The notes: a model not told the origin generated them from the letters alone. DNA of 59,153 nt from Helicobacter anseris (GCF_003364335.1 NZ_NXLX01000010.1:1-59153); one strand, 5' to 3'; shown: positions 44,275 to 53,282, numbered from the stretch's first letter. A program made the numbers and translations.

Positions 44275-45416
44275 TGATTCTCCAGATAAGTTATTAGCCT
44301 TTTGTGTGCTTTAATATTTGCAGGAATTGCCAATGGTGGCTGTCCTAAAAACTTTATCAAATGATTTTGATGATCTATTTGAATAAATCTCGTATTTGGC
44401 CAATTAAAATCACCAAAACTAATACTTAGAAGTATACTATCTTTGCTAAAAAACCTTGCATTAAGATGAATAAAAAAATCTTTTTCAATAATTCTTTCAG
44501 GAAAATTAAATTCTTTAGAATAAGGAAAGGAGAAATCGTAGTTAGATGAAATTTCTTGATCAAAGTGCAAGGATTTAAATTCTAGATCATAAATATTTTT
44601 TTGCTGTTTTATCCATCTAGCCTCATATTTGCTTATGATTTCTTGTGCAATATTTTTATTGATGCTAAAACTTGATTGATGGGTGTTTAGTGCTAGGGAT
44701 AGGGCATCTTGAAAATAGATTTCATCATCAGTTCTTAGGTGTAGAGTTTTGTTTGGGGCTAAGATTCTTAATGCTTGTGTGAGAAAATCTTTTGTTAAAA
44801 CTCTTCGATGTGGTTTTTTATTCCAAGGCACTGGAAAATGTATAAAAATTTTTTCACAGAGATTTGATGGTAGTATTTGTGTCAATATTCTTGCATCAAG
44901 ATTGCTAATAAAGAGATTTTTTAGATTTAAAATTTCAATTTGCCTTAAAACTTGTTGTATTGATGGAGTGTGAATTTCAATACCAAGACATAGAAGTTGT
45001 GGATTTTTTCTAGCAAGATTTAAAAGATGCCTACCAGACCCAAAGCCTATTTCTAGCATAAAAGGTTGGTTGCATTGTGTCAGGATATCGGCTGGATTTA
45101 ATAAGAATGGAGAATTGGTTGTTTGTTTTGGAGTGTTTTTAGAAAGATTGTGTGAAATAATCTCACAATGTTTGCTTAATATAGAGAGTGCATCTTTGAG
45201 GTGACCTGTAAGACTAGGTCTTGTATTTTTTTCTGCCTTAAACAAAAAACCTAAAGGGTGTTTATTTTTTCTTAGAAAGAATAAATCTTTTCCACGAGTT
45301 ACTGATATCAAACCTTGAGAGGGGTATTTTTCATCAATGAAGTAATTATGAAATATAAAATCCCCTTCTTGTAGGGGAAATTTAATATTTTCTTTTTTTG
45401 CTATGAAATGAGGCAT
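44271..45416 (-). CDS. trmB: tRNA (guanine-N7)-methyltransferase, long form
   Basis: TrmB methylates G46 of tRNA. The SAM-binding MLEIGFGSGRHLLNLA sits near residue 120 and the catalytic KIFIHFPVPWNKKPHRRVL near 190, followed by LHLRTDDEIYFQDAL. At 381 residues it is much longer than E. coli TrmB (239), with about 110 extra N-terminal and 80 C-terminal residues; this long form is normal in epsilonproteobacteria. It shares one base with the preceding lipoprotein gene stop and overlaps ftsE by ATGA. Confidence 0.92.
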   Translation of the reverse strand: MPHFIAKKENIKFPLQEGDFIFHNYFIDEKYPSQGLISVTRGKDLFFLRKNKHPLGFLFKAEKNTRPSLTGHLKDALSILSKHCEIISHNLSKNTPKQTTNSPFLLNPADILTQCNQPFMLEIGFGSGRHLLNLARKNPQLLCLGIEIHTPSIQQVLRQIEILNLKNLFISNLDARILTQILPSNLCEKIFIHFPVPWNKKPHRRVLTKDFLTQALRILAPNKTLHLRTDDEIYFQDALSLALNTHQSSFSINKNIAQEIISKYEARWIKQQKNIYDLEFKSLHFDQEISSNYDFSFPYSKEFNFPERIIEKDFFIHLNARFFSKDSILLSISFGDFNWPNTRFIQIDHQNHLIKFLGQPPLAIPANIKAHKRLITYLENQ

Positions 45417-46654
45417 CAGAAACCAAGCTTGATAATAGGAGTTGGTTTAGATTCTATTTTGTTTGAATCGATACTAAAAACTTCATAGAAGTATTGAATA
45501 TTTGGTTGCATTTCTTTGTCTATAAAGCCATTGACTTGTATATCTTCAAAACAAATTCTTGTTTTTTTATTTCCTTTTTCTGTGCGACAAACTTTATAGG
45601 ATATATCTTGCAATGCTTCAATCTTTTCCCATCTGATAATAGCTCTTTGATTTTTTATAATTGCAGAAGTAATCTTTGGTGTTGGAGGGGGAGGGAGGGT
45701 AGAACCTTTAATCGCCCCAATGCTTAAATCACCTTCAATACCATCACTATCTACAGGAATGACTTTATAATATCTTATTTGATTATCTTTAAGGCCTTTT
45801 TCTTTAAAAAAATTTCTTTTTGTTTCTCCAATTTGTTTAAATTTTTCACCAATGTCATTGGCGGCATAAATTCTATAAAGACTTATGGGATATTTACTAT
45901 CACTAGGGATGTCCCATGTGAGCAATATGCTTTTGTTTAGGTTATCTGAAGCTTGTATATTTGCCAGTCCATTGGGTTTTTTTCGAGTGCTGCCCGTGAT
46001 AATTTGACTAGGTAAAGATGGGGTGCCTTCAAAGTTTTCGCAGATGATTCTATAGGTATAGCTTTGTCCATCTTCAAGATTGGTGTCAAAAAATTCAACA
46101 AATAGTCGATGGGGAACTACACCAATATTTAAAAAATCTCCTTTTTTGTCTTTGCGTTGAATGATGTATTTTTTAATACTTGGATTTGGGTGAGGACTCC
46201 AAAATATTTTTACTTCCTTAGGTAGATCATTGCTAGCAAAGACATTTTCAACAGCATCAATAAAAGAAGTTTTTACTACTATAGCTTTAGATTGTGGCGA
46301 GATATTTTTATGTTTTCCAAGAACAACAACATGAAAAGTATAGTTTGTTTGTGTTTTTAAATTGGATACAAAGTAATGAGTTGCATAGGGATTTTTTACA
46401 ATGGCTAAGGGAATTGTATTTTGTTTTGAATCTTTATAGGTGATTGCATAGCCTTCTACATCCTCAAGATTACTAGGAGTTTTCCATTCAAAACCTACAC
46501 TTGTAACATCACTAATAGTTCTTGCATAAGGAATCACAGGAAGAGAACTGTCGATTTTTCTACCTGCGAGCTCATTTTGAAAAATACCACACCCCTGAAT
46601 GAGAAAAAAACTAAGAGATATTAAGTAAAAATTCAGGTTTTTGTAGTATTTCAT
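45416..46654 (-). CDS. Lipoprotein with tandem fibronectin type III domains
   Basis: The 412-residue protein has a lipoprotein signal ending FFLIQGCG (Cys near 22) and about four FN3-like repeats, seen as recurring strands SVGFEWKTPSN, VKIFWSPHPN, ILLTWDIPSD and AIIRWEKIEA, each followed by a YxxY/R-type strand. It is likely anchored in the envelope, facing the periplasm. The same gene sits between the pseudouridine synthase and trmB in H. pylori and is uncharacterised. I chose ATG 46654, which has AAGGA upstream; this still overlaps the pseudouridine synthase gene by 44 bases. Confidence 0.82.
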   Translation of the reverse strand: MKYYKNLNFYLISLSFFLIQGCGIFQNELAGRKIDSSLPVIPYARTISDVTSVGFEWKTPSNLEDVEGYAITYKDSKQNTIPLAIVKNPYATHYFVSNLKTQTNYTFHVVVLGKHKNISPQSKAIVVKTSFIDAVENVFASNDLPKEVKIFWSPHPNPSIKKYIIQRKDKKGDFLNIGVVPHRLFVEFFDTNLEDGQSYTYRIICENFEGTPSLPSQIITGSTRKKPNGLANIQASDNLNKSILLTWDIPSDSKYPISLYRIYAANDIGEKFKQIGETKRNFFKEKGLKDNQIRYYKVIPVDSDGIEGDLSIGAIKGSTLPPPPTPKITSAIIKNQRAIIRWEKIEALQDISYKVCRTEKGNKKTRICFEDIQVNGFIDKEMQPNIQYFYEVFSIDSNKIESKPTPIIKLGF

Positions 46655-47591
46655 TGATTTTTTCCTTACCAAAATTAGTTTCTAGAAATTCTAACATATC
46701 ATCAAAAATAGAGGCCTTAAAAAGTAAGTTTTTTTTGGTTGTTGGGTGTATAAGGTAGATGAGATAAGCATGAAGTAAGATTCTACCCTTAAAATTTCCA
46801 TGATATCCATAAGTTTGATCCCCAATAATATGGCGTGATATGCTTTCTAGATGTGCTCTAATTTGATGTGTCCTACCTGTAAAAAGCTTTACTGCTATTA
46901 ACTGAATATTTTTTTGTTCATTGGTAAGCAATGGGATAAAAAGACTTTTTGAATAGCGAGAAGTGACAGATTGTTGATGATCTAGTTTGGTCATTTTAAG
47001 CCTATTTCTTGGATTTCTTCCTAGCTGACATTCAATAATAATAGAATCTTTTATCGGACAATCTATGATTGTAAGATAGTATCTTCCAAGTGTTTTGGAT
47101 TGCAATTGCATAGAGAGATTTGCGTGAGAAATATTATTTTTAGCAATAATGATGCCCCCAGTTGTATCTTTATCAAGTCGATGCACAATGCCATATCTTT
47201 CTTCCCCACTTAAATTTGAAAGTGTAAAATTTTTTGCCTTTAACCAATCTACTAGTGTTTCATCTTTTACACTAGGTGCTCCATGAACAACTAAATTGGA
47301 AGGTTTGTTTAATATTAAAATATCATCATCTTCATAAATGATTTCAATATCAAGATGTGTTTTTGTTTCTTTTTGTGGTTTGATTGGTTGTTTGGGGTTT
47401 AAGATAGTGATTTGATCATTTTTTTTAATAGGAATCCCACCTTTATGGCATATCTTATCATTGATAAGAATCAAAGAATGTTTAATAAGACCTAGGATTT
47501 GATTTTTTGGCAGATTGAGTTCTTTGGATAAAAAGGTATCAATTCTTGCGAAATCCTCTTGTATCGCAATAATCTGTTTTATGTGTTGCAT
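46611..47591 (-). CDS. RluA/RluD-family pseudouridine synthase
   Basis: The 326-residue enzyme has an N-terminal S4 RNA-binding domain (about 15-65) and a catalytic domain with VHRLDKDTTGGIIIAK, whose aspartate is the nucleophile, and LFTGRTHQIRAHL. It isomerises uridine in RNA, most likely 23S rRNA as in RluD, though the exact site cannot be fixed from sequence. It is the first gene of the leftward run that continues to the envC-type gene and is divergent from rodA. Confidence 0.9.
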   Translation of the reverse strand: MQHIKQIIAIQEDFARIDTFLSKELNLPKNQILGLIKHSLILINDKICHKGGIPIKKNDQITILNPKQPIKPQKETKTHLDIEIIYEDDDILILNKPSNLVVHGAPSVKDETLVDWLKAKNFTLSNLSGEERYGIVHRLDKDTTGGIIIAKNNISHANLSMQLQSKTLGRYYLTIIDCPIKDSIIIECQLGRNPRNRLKMTKLDHQQSVTSRYSKSLFIPLLTNEQKNIQLIAVKLFTGRTHQIRAHLESISRHIIGDQTYGYHGNFKGRILLHAYLIYLIHPTTKKNLLFKASIFDDMLEFLETNFGKEKINEILQKPEFLLNIS

Positions 47592-47673
47592 CTAAGAATC
47601 CATATTTTTTTTAAAGTAAAAACAAATGTGTTAAAATTTCGGTTTGTTTTTAAAAAATTTTGGTGAAATGATA

Positions 47674-48837
47674 ATGATTGATAGGCGTATTTTAACACAT
47701 TTTGATTTTCTTTTGGTTTTTTTGGTATTGCCAATCATTGGACTTTCATTCTTCCTTGTAAATGGTTTTGATAGTGATAAGGGTTTAAGAGAGCTTGTTT
47801 ATATCACTATTGGCGTGATACTGTTTTTTATATTCTTTTTGATTCCATTTAGAAAGCTAAGTCGTAGTATTACTGTATTTTATTGGCTTTTTATAGGAAT
47901 GTTATTTATTATAGATTTTTATGGCGCAGTCAGATTAGGGGCACAAAGATGGATTATCTTACCTGGAACTGGAATGTCTTTTCAGCCAAGTGAGCCAATG
48001 AAAGTAGCAATGATTTTAATGCTTGCAAATCTTATAGTGCATAATCCACCTCAAAAGGGTGGGTATGGACTCAAGGATTTAGCAGTATTTAGCTTTTATA
48101 TTCTTTTGCCTGTCTTTCTAGTTGCGAAACAACCTGATTTAGGTAGTGCTATTGTAATGTTTTTGATGGGGTATGGTATCTTATTTGTCGTAGGTATTCA
48201 AAAAAGGATTGTTCTTTGGATACTTGGTTTATTTATTTTGTTGGCACCTATTTTATATTCCTCAAATATGCTTACAAGGTGGGAATATCAGGCTAAGAGG
48301 GTGCAAGATTTTATAGCCACAACTCCATCACATCAAGTGCAACAATCATTGATTGCCATAGGATCTGCTGGATGGTTGGGTAAAAGTGAGGAAAATATCA
48401 CGCAAACAAAATTTGGATTCTTGCCAATCCCTATTACAGATATTATTTTTTCTTATTATGTTGAGAGATTTGGTTTTATTGGAGCATTAGTATTATTTGC
48501 ATTTTATATTGTTTTAATTTTGCATATTCTTTCATTTTGTTTGTTGGATTCCAGGGATTATTTTTTGCAAGTAGTGGCCAGTGGAATTGCCATATTGCTT
48601 TTTGTTTATATGAGTGTAAATATTGCAATGACGGTAAATTTTGCTCCTATTGTTGGTATACCTCTTCCTATTTTGAGTTATGGGGGTAGTAGTTTTATTA
48701 CTTTTATGATTTTATTTGGCATTTTAGAAAACTTGCTTGCTTTTAAATTTGATTTTGAGTATAATTCAAGCCCACTTAATAGCTTACGGAAAAAGAAAGG
48801 ATCCTTAGCTCAGCTGGTCAGAGCACTCGGCTCATAA
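47674..48837 (+). CDS. rodA: Peptidoglycan glycosyltransferase RodA (MrdB)
   Basis: RodA polymerises glycan strands for cell elongation. The 387-residue SEDS protein has about ten membrane helices and signatures GAQRWIILPG, FQPSEPMKVA, KQPDLGSAIV and PIVGIPLPILSYGGSSF. I chose ATG 47674, giving the N-terminus MIDRRI, with GGTGA 7 bases upstream. Remarkably, the frame has no stop before the adjacent tRNA gene; the last 12 residues (ending VRALGS) are encoded by tRNA sequence and the stop TAA lies in the anticodon loop. The natural stop may have been lost. Confidence 0.92.
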   Translation: MIDRRILTHFDFLLVFLVLPIIGLSFFLVNGFDSDKGLRELVYITIGVILFFIFFLIPFRKLSRSITVFYWLFIGMLFIIDFYGAVRLGAQRWIILPGTGMSFQPSEPMKVAMILMLANLIVHNPPQKGGYGLKDLAVFSFYILLPVFLVAKQPDLGSAIVMFLMGYGILFVVGIQKRIVLWILGLFILLAPILYSSNMLTRWEYQAKRVQDFIATTPSHQVQQSLIAIGSAGWLGKSEENITQTKFGFLPIPITDIIFSYYVERFGFIGALVLFAFYIVLILHILSFCLLDSRDYFLQVVASGIAILLFVYMSVNIAMTVNFAPIVGIPLPILSYGGSSFITFMILFGILENLLAFKFDFEYNSSPLNSLRKKKGSLAQLVRALGS

Positions 48838-48875
48838 CCGATTGGTCGTAGGTTCAAATCCTACAGGATCCACCA
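48799..48875 (+). tRNA. tRNA with CAU anticodon (Met, or Ile2)
   Basis: The 77-base gene folds into a full cloverleaf. The acceptor stem GGATCCT pairs with AGGATCC, the D arm is GCTC/GAGC, the anticodon loop is CTCATAA, and the T arm CCTAC-type stem (GTAGG/CCTAC) surrounds TTCAAAT. CCA is encoded. The complete 1:72 pair and the lack of three G-C pairs in the anticodon stem exclude initiator tRNA. The anticodon alone cannot separate elongator Met from the lysidine-modified Ile tRNA. Its first 39 bases overlap the rodA coding sequence. Confidence 0.9.
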
Positions 48876-48884
48876 TATATGCAA

Positions 48885-50063
48885 TTATTCTTTTATCTTC
48901 AAAGTGTTTAACAAAGCCTTATATACAGCATTTGCGCTGATTCTATATCCAAGAGGTGTTAAATGAACATCTTTTTTTGAAAGTTTCTCTTCAATCCATT
49001 TTTGTTTTTTTCCAGTCTTTTCAATAAACTCATCTAAATCAAAAAAGAGAGTATTTTCACTCTTTGCCAATTCTTTAATAGCATTTTTGACTTGTAGAAA
49101 ATTAGGTGTTATTTCATAATTTTTACTCTTATTTTTTGCTACCACTGTGGGTGGCCCTATGAGTAATATGGTTGTATTTGGATTATATTTTCTGATTTTT
49201 CTTATAAGCACCTTGTAGTTATGCATAAAAGTGTCATATTCAAATTTTTCAGAAATTGCATCATTTGAACCATAAGAAAGAATGACAAGATCATATTGAA
49301 TTGCTTGGAGCTCTTGATCAAAAATATCTTGATTCCACTTGAGCCATAAATCACTCCTTGCACCATTGATTCCCATATGATCAATAATATTATTATCTTC
49401 TTTATTGTAGATGAAATAGCCACCAAGCATACCATTTCTCATAAGTGATTTGATTGTTATGGGAAATTGAAGTTCATATTCTTTGCTCAAATACCATGTT
49501 TCTGGATTTTTTGAGCTTAAATGTATTTTTTTATAATTAGAATCTATAACCTCAAAAGTTGCAAGTTCATTTGGTGTTTTGACTACAAAACGCACGATAA
49601 ATTTCTTATTTTCAAGTAATAAATCTAAAGTTATCAGAGCTTGAGTATTCTTTGCCCTTGCAATTACTCCTCCCATCGGATAGTTAATATAGGGGTTTCT
49701 CAAAGAATTGAGCACTTCAAAATGTTTGCTTTCTATTTTAGTAAGAATATTTCTGTGATAATTTGGGAAAATAGGATAGACAAAACCTATGGCATTTGGT
49801 TTAAAAATAATATTTCTAAGTTCTGAAGAAAAAATATCAGCAGCAATATGAGAATCTCCAAATATCTTGATACGCAAGTCTTTTTTTAGAAGTATCTTTT
49901 GTCGCAATAAATCAAGGTTTTGAGAGTTGAAATTGTAAATTTCTGCCTTTTTGAGCATTTTGATATATTTAGTTTCATATTTTTCCAAATTTTGTTCAAA
50001 CAAGCTTACTTGTTTGCAATAAATCAAAAAAGGAAAAAAGAATAATAAAAAAAGCCTATTCAT
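48885..50063 (-). CDS. SGNH-family protein, Ape1-like peptidoglycan O-acetylesterase candidate
   Basis: The 392-residue protein has a signal peptide (about 1-16), then block I RIKIFGDSHIAADIF with Ser71, a domain of about 190 residues inserted next (beta-rich, 90-270), then YGSNDA and the C-terminal DVHLTPLGY carrying the Asp-His pair. A nucleophile block followed by an inserted domain is the layout of Ape1, which removes acetyl groups from peptidoglycan. The start ATG 50063 overlaps the upstream SGNH gene by 8 bases. It ends 9 bases from the convergent tRNA gene. The Ape1 role is inferred from architecture and neighbours. Confidence 0.72.
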   Translation of the reverse strand: MNRLFLLFFFPFLIYCKQVSLFEQNLEKYETKYIKMLKKAEIYNFNSQNLDLLRQKILLKKDLRIKIFGDSHIAADIFSSELRNIIFKPNAIGFVYPIFPNYHRNILTKIESKHFEVLNSLRNPYINYPMGGVIARAKNTQALITLDLLLENKKFIVRFVVKTPNELATFEVIDSNYKKIHLSSKNPETWYLSKEYELQFPITIKSLMRNGMLGGYFIYNKEDNNIIDHMGINGARSDLWLKWNQDIFDQELQAIQYDLVILSYGSNDAISEKFEYDTFMHNYKVLIRKIRKYNPNTTILLIGPPTVVAKNKSKNYEITPNFLQVKNAIKELAKSENTLFFDLDEFIEKTGKKQKWIEEKLSKKDVHLTPLGYRISANAVYKALLNTLKIKE

Positions 50064-51015
50064 TATTACTTCCTTGAGGCATTGTATTATCCTCTTGTTC
50101 TTCTGTTTCATTGTGAATAACTTCAATTTTTTGCAAGAGTAGATTTGAAAGCAATCTTGAACCAGCTGGAGTGAAGTGGATTCCATCATTGGATCGAATT
50201 CTTACTTTTTTTCCATCTTCTTTTTCAATTTCTGGAGTATATTCATCATTGGGTGCAAATAAAAAATTTGTCTTAATAAAAAATGCATTGTATAAGAAGC
50301 TTTCTGTTTCATAAATTTGATTAAGGTGTCTAATTTTTTCATTTAATTGTTTGTTTCTCACCATTGGCACCTCATACCAAAAAACAAAAATATTTCTTGC
50401 TTTTGCTAGTTCAAGTATTGTTTGCACCCTTTGAGAATAAATGCTATCCCATTCTAGACTTGCAAATTTTATTTTTCCAATATTCCAAGGGTCATTGGCA
50501 CCAAGAACTACTACAATTGCATCAATATTTGAATTTTCATTTAACGTATTTTCTAAAACCTCTGGCCAATTAAAAAATTTCTGATAAGTAAGTCCAGTGC
50601 TTTGTTTTGCCATATCAATAACTTGAATATTTTGTTTTTTAAGTTTGGAGGCAAGAGACATGCTAATTCCTTGCATCATAGAATCGCCTATAAACAAAAA
50701 GGTTGCATAATCTTGTATGATAAGTTTACCATCTTCAAGGCTTAAACGAGGAATTTCTTGATGTTCTTCTTGTATGTCTTGAGGTATATTTTCATTGGGT
50801 TCATTGTAAAGCAGAGTAGATGGATTGGGAAAAAGGCTTTCGGCAAAAGATGAAAGCTGCTGTGCTGGATAACCAATTGTTTGTAAAAAAGCATTTTCTT
50901 GCAAGATACTCCAGTGATATGTTTGTTCTATATACTTTAATATACTTTGATTAAAGGCTAGTAATGTGAGTATTAAGGTGATAAGAAGAGTTGAAAGAAA
51001 ATTCCAGAGTTTCAT
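50056..51015 (-). CDS. SGNH/DUF459-type envelope protein, PatB-like
   Basis: The 319-residue protein has an N-terminal membrane anchor (about 4-22), a linker of about 75 residues, and an SGNH domain with FLFIGDSMMQGISMS, VVLGANDPWNI and SNDGIHFTPAG, so the Ser, Asn, Asp and His are all present. The C-terminal tail is acidic. Start ATG 51015 overlaps the MBOAT gene stop as TAATG. Paired with an MBOAT protein it would act as the periplasmic acetyl transferase for peptidoglycan or another glycan. The substrate is an inference. Confidence 0.75.
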   Translation of the reverse strand: MKLWNFLSTLLITLILTLLAFNQSILKYIEQTYHWSILQENAFLQTIGYPAQQLSSFAESLFPNPSTLLYNEPNENIPQDIQEEHQEIPRLSLEDGKLIIQDYATFLFIGDSMMQGISMSLASKLKKQNIQVIDMAKQSTGLTYQKFFNWPEVLENTLNENSNIDAIVVVLGANDPWNIGKIKFASLEWDSIYSQRVQTILELAKARNIFVFWYEVPMVRNKQLNEKIRHLNQIYETESFLYNAFFIKTNFLFAPNDEYTPEIEKEDGKKVRIRSNDGIHFTPAGSRLLSNLLLQKIEVIHNETEEQEDNTMPQGSNNE

Positions 51016-52412
51016 TAAAAGCCCGCATAGATAAAATTTGGTATTCCACTTGGCATTATGGAAAAAATAACAATAAGTAATAATGCAAGCCAAAGTGGTT
51101 TCATAGTATTTGGTATTTTTTTAAACAAAGTGATGCAAAAACTTTCAAGATGGATTGAGAATTGATAGATGAAAAAAATAACAAATGCAAGACATAGTAA
51201 AATGATGTTTTCAGGGCTGATGGGAACATTGCTTTTAAAAGCCTTGATAAAATCTAAAGATTGTGATAAGTCTGGATAATAGAAGAAAATCCAGCAAAAA
51301 GTTACAAAATTAAAAGTAATAAGCTTTGAAAGTAGTGGCAAAAAACTAAAAGAAATTTTTAGGCGTTGCAAGATATTAACAATAATAATCCCACAACCAT
51401 GCAATAATCCCCAAATTAGAAAATTGAGTGTATTGCCATGCCAGATTCCAGAAATTCCAAAAGAAATAAGCACAAAAATTTGAGTATAAAAAAATCCTTT
51501 TTTATTGCCACCTAGTGGGATATAGATAAAATCTCTAATAAAAGTTGAGAGGCTAATATGCCATCTGCTCCAAAAATCTTTAAGGTTTTTTGCAGTATAT
51601 GGCATATTGAAATTTGGTGGTAGGGTAAAACCTATCATTAGTGCAAATGCACTTACTAAATTGACATATCCGCTAAAATCACAATAAATTTGGAGAGAAT
51701 AGCCATATATAGCAAGGAGTAGTTCTATAGCATTAAAACTATAAGGATCTTTAAAGATTTCTGTTGTATAGATTCCTGCATAGTTTGCAATAATGATTTT
51801 TTTAAAAATACCAAACAAGAGAAGAATAAAAATAAGCCCAGTATTTTGTGGTTGCCATATTCTTGGTTTTTCAAATTGCGCAAAGAAGTATTCCGCACGC
51901 ATAATAGGGCCTGATATAAAGGTTGGAAAAAATGAGAGATAGGAGGCGAGATGTTCAAAACTTTGTAGATTTTTGTTAAAAACACTATTTTGAATTCTGC
52001 CATCATAGACCCATTTTAAATAAGTGATAGATGCAAAAGTATAAAAACTAATGCCAAGAGGCATTAAAATTTCAATTTGATTATCATTAAATCCAATATC
52101 TTTAAAGATGATTTCAAAGAAATTTTTGATACTTGGAAAGTATTTAAAAAAACATAAATTAAGCACAGCAAGTGCTATGCTCAAAAGCAAAATAAACCTC
52201 TTTTTAGATGTTGCAATCCATAAAGCAAAAAAATGAATACAGATACTATAAAGCAACAATACAAGTGCTACATAAAAATTGCCTAAAATAAAAATAAGAG
52301 TGTAGTTAAATACCAAAATCGCCATATTTTGGTATTTAATATCTTTTATACTCCAATAAATTGTCAAAAAGAGCAAAAATAAAAGCGTAAATTCAATAGA
52401 GAAAAAATTCAT
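51015..52412 (-). CDS. MBOAT-family membrane O-acyltransferase (PatA/AlgI type)
   Basis: The 465-residue integral membrane protein has ten or so helices and the MBOAT signatures: MPLGISFYTF, FPTFISGPIMRAEYF, the YGYSLQIYCDFSGYVN block, LKDFWSRWHISLSTFIRDFIYIPLGG (read in parts) and the active histidine in GIWHGNTLNFLIWG. It moves acetyl groups across the inner membrane for a periplasmic transferase. In epsilonproteobacteria this class acts in peptidoglycan O-acetylation; alginate genes are absent here. It is third in the leftward operon beginning with the cupin gene. Confidence 0.88.
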   Translation of the reverse strand: MNFFSIEFTLLFLLFLTIYWSIKDIKYQNMAILVFNYTLIFILGNFYVALVLLLYSICIHFFALWIATSKKRFILLLSIALAVLNLCFFKYFPSIKNFFEIIFKDIGFNDNQIEILMPLGISFYTFASITYLKWVYDGRIQNSVFNKNLQSFEHLASYLSFFPTFISGPIMRAEYFFAQFEKPRIWQPQNTGLIFILLLFGIFKKIIIANYAGIYTTEIFKDPYSFNAIELLLAIYGYSLQIYCDFSGYVNLVSAFALMIGFTLPPNFNMPYTAKNLKDFWSRWHISLSTFIRDFIYIPLGGNKKGFFYTQIFVLISFGISGIWHGNTLNFLIWGLLHGCGIIIVNILQRLKISFSFLPLLSKLITFNFVTFCWIFFYYPDLSQSLDFIKAFKSNVPISPENIILLCLAFVIFFIYQFSIHLESFCITLFKKIPNTMKPLWLALLLIVIFSIMPSGIPNFIYAGF

Positions 52413-52421
52413 CTTAAAATT

Positions 52422-52688
52422 TTAGTCATCCAAGTTTGTAATAAGATATCTTGATCTTACAACTTCAAGTTCTTTTTCTAATCTTTGTTTTTCTTCTAAT
52501 AGTATATCATATTGTGCCTGCAAGACGTTGATATTGCGGCTTGAGCGATAAATCTCACTAGTGAGAAATATCTTTGTTCCAAGCAAAATGCAACTAAAAC
52601 AAAGAATACATAATGCACATACAAGAGATTTAAGGCTTAAACCATTGAGATGAATTTCTAAAGTTTCTTGATGAATACTTTCTTGCAT
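52422..52688 (-). CDS. Small bitopic membrane protein with coiled coil
   Basis: I do not recognise this 88-residue protein. It has one membrane helix (about 20-42, LVCALCILCFSCILLG) and a C-terminal coiled coil (about 52-80) with EEKQRLEKELEVV. Size and layout resemble FtsL/DivIC-type division proteins, but similarity is only architectural. It lies between the cupin gene (5-base gap) and the MBOAT gene (9-base gap), so it is probably co-expressed with the acyl-transfer proteins and may scaffold them. Confidence 0.72.
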   Translation of the reverse strand: MQESIHQETLEIHLNGLSLKSLVCALCILCFSCILLGTKIFLTSEIYRSSRNINVLQAQYDILLEEKQRLEKELEVVRSRYLITNLDD

Positions 52689-52693
52689 TTTAG

Positions 52694-53026
52694 TTATTTC
52701 TTTAAAATATTTTGTAGTCTTAATGCCTGGTCGTTTTTAGCTAAACTTAAGCGGATGATACTATCCTCAAATGCACCTAAAGAATGCACGATTTTAGCAT
52801 CCACTGTAATCATATCCAAAGCATTGAGTTCAAATTCTTCTTCTTTTATTTTGAACCAAATTTTACCACAAAGCACTTGAACACTAATATCAAATGGTGC
52901 CTGATGTTCTTTCATAATAGAATCTTTTGGCATAATGATTTGTATTTCCTTAGCACTTTGATTCTCGTGCAAGACCTTTGTTTGAAATTTTTCAAATTGT
53001 TTAATATTCCAGTTAATGATTTGCAT
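52694..53026 (-). CDS. Small cupin-domain protein
   Basis: The 110-residue protein is a single cupin barrel: the strands KEIQIIMPKDSIMKEHQAP, VQVLCGKIWFKI and ALDMITVDAKIVHSLGAFEDSIIRLSL follow the cupin 2 pattern. The first motif is reduced (KEHQAP instead of GxxxxHxH), so metal binding is uncertain. It is first in the leftward operon with the small membrane protein, MBOAT and SGNH genes. It could sense a ligand or modify a sugar; nothing fixes this. Confidence 0.78.
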   Translation of the reverse strand: MQIINWNIKQFEKFQTKVLHENQSAKEIQIIMPKDSIMKEHQAPFDISVQVLCGKIWFKIKEEEFELNALDMITVDAKIVHSLGAFEDSIIRLSLAKNDQALRLQNILKK

Positions 53027-53078
53027 TTTATTTTCCTTGTTAAATTTAATAAGAGTTTTTTATATAGATAAATTTTAA

Positions 53079-53127
53079 TTTGTGATTTTAAAATTTTGCA
53101 ATTAAACTTAGATTTTAAAATCACAAA
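53079..53127. repeat. 16-bp perfect inverted repeat upstream of the cupin operon
   Basis: Positions 53079-53094 and 53112-53127 are exact inverted copies (TTTGTGATTTTAAAAT and its complement) around a 17-base loop. It lies 53 bases upstream of the cupin start codon and about 126 bases before the groE promoter. There is no T run on either side, so it is not a standard terminator. It could be an operator or a leader RNA structure. Confidence 0.7.
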
Positions 53128-53252
53128 GATTATAGCATTAAAAAGTTTTACTATGGTAATGTAAGGATTATAATTTGATAAAACTAAATTATTTTATTAA
53201 AAAAACTTTAGTCTATATAACTAAGATTTTATTATTTTAATAATATAAAGTA

Positions 53253-53281
53253 TTGACTCATTTATCAAAGTAAATTAAAAT
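53253..53281 (+). promoter_or_regulatory. Housekeeping promoter for groES-groEL
   Basis: TTGACT at 53253-53258 and TAAAAT at 53276-53281 are 17 bases apart, an unusually complete -35/-10 pair for this class. The expected transcription start falls inside the operator at 53283-53308. Confidence 0.75.
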
Positions 53282-53282
53282 T

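Noticed and set aside
47668-47685. Fur-box-like word (ATGATAATGATTGATA) at the rodA start
   Set aside because: It is explained by coding Met-Ile-Met-Ile-Asp around the start codon and lacks the second half of a full site.
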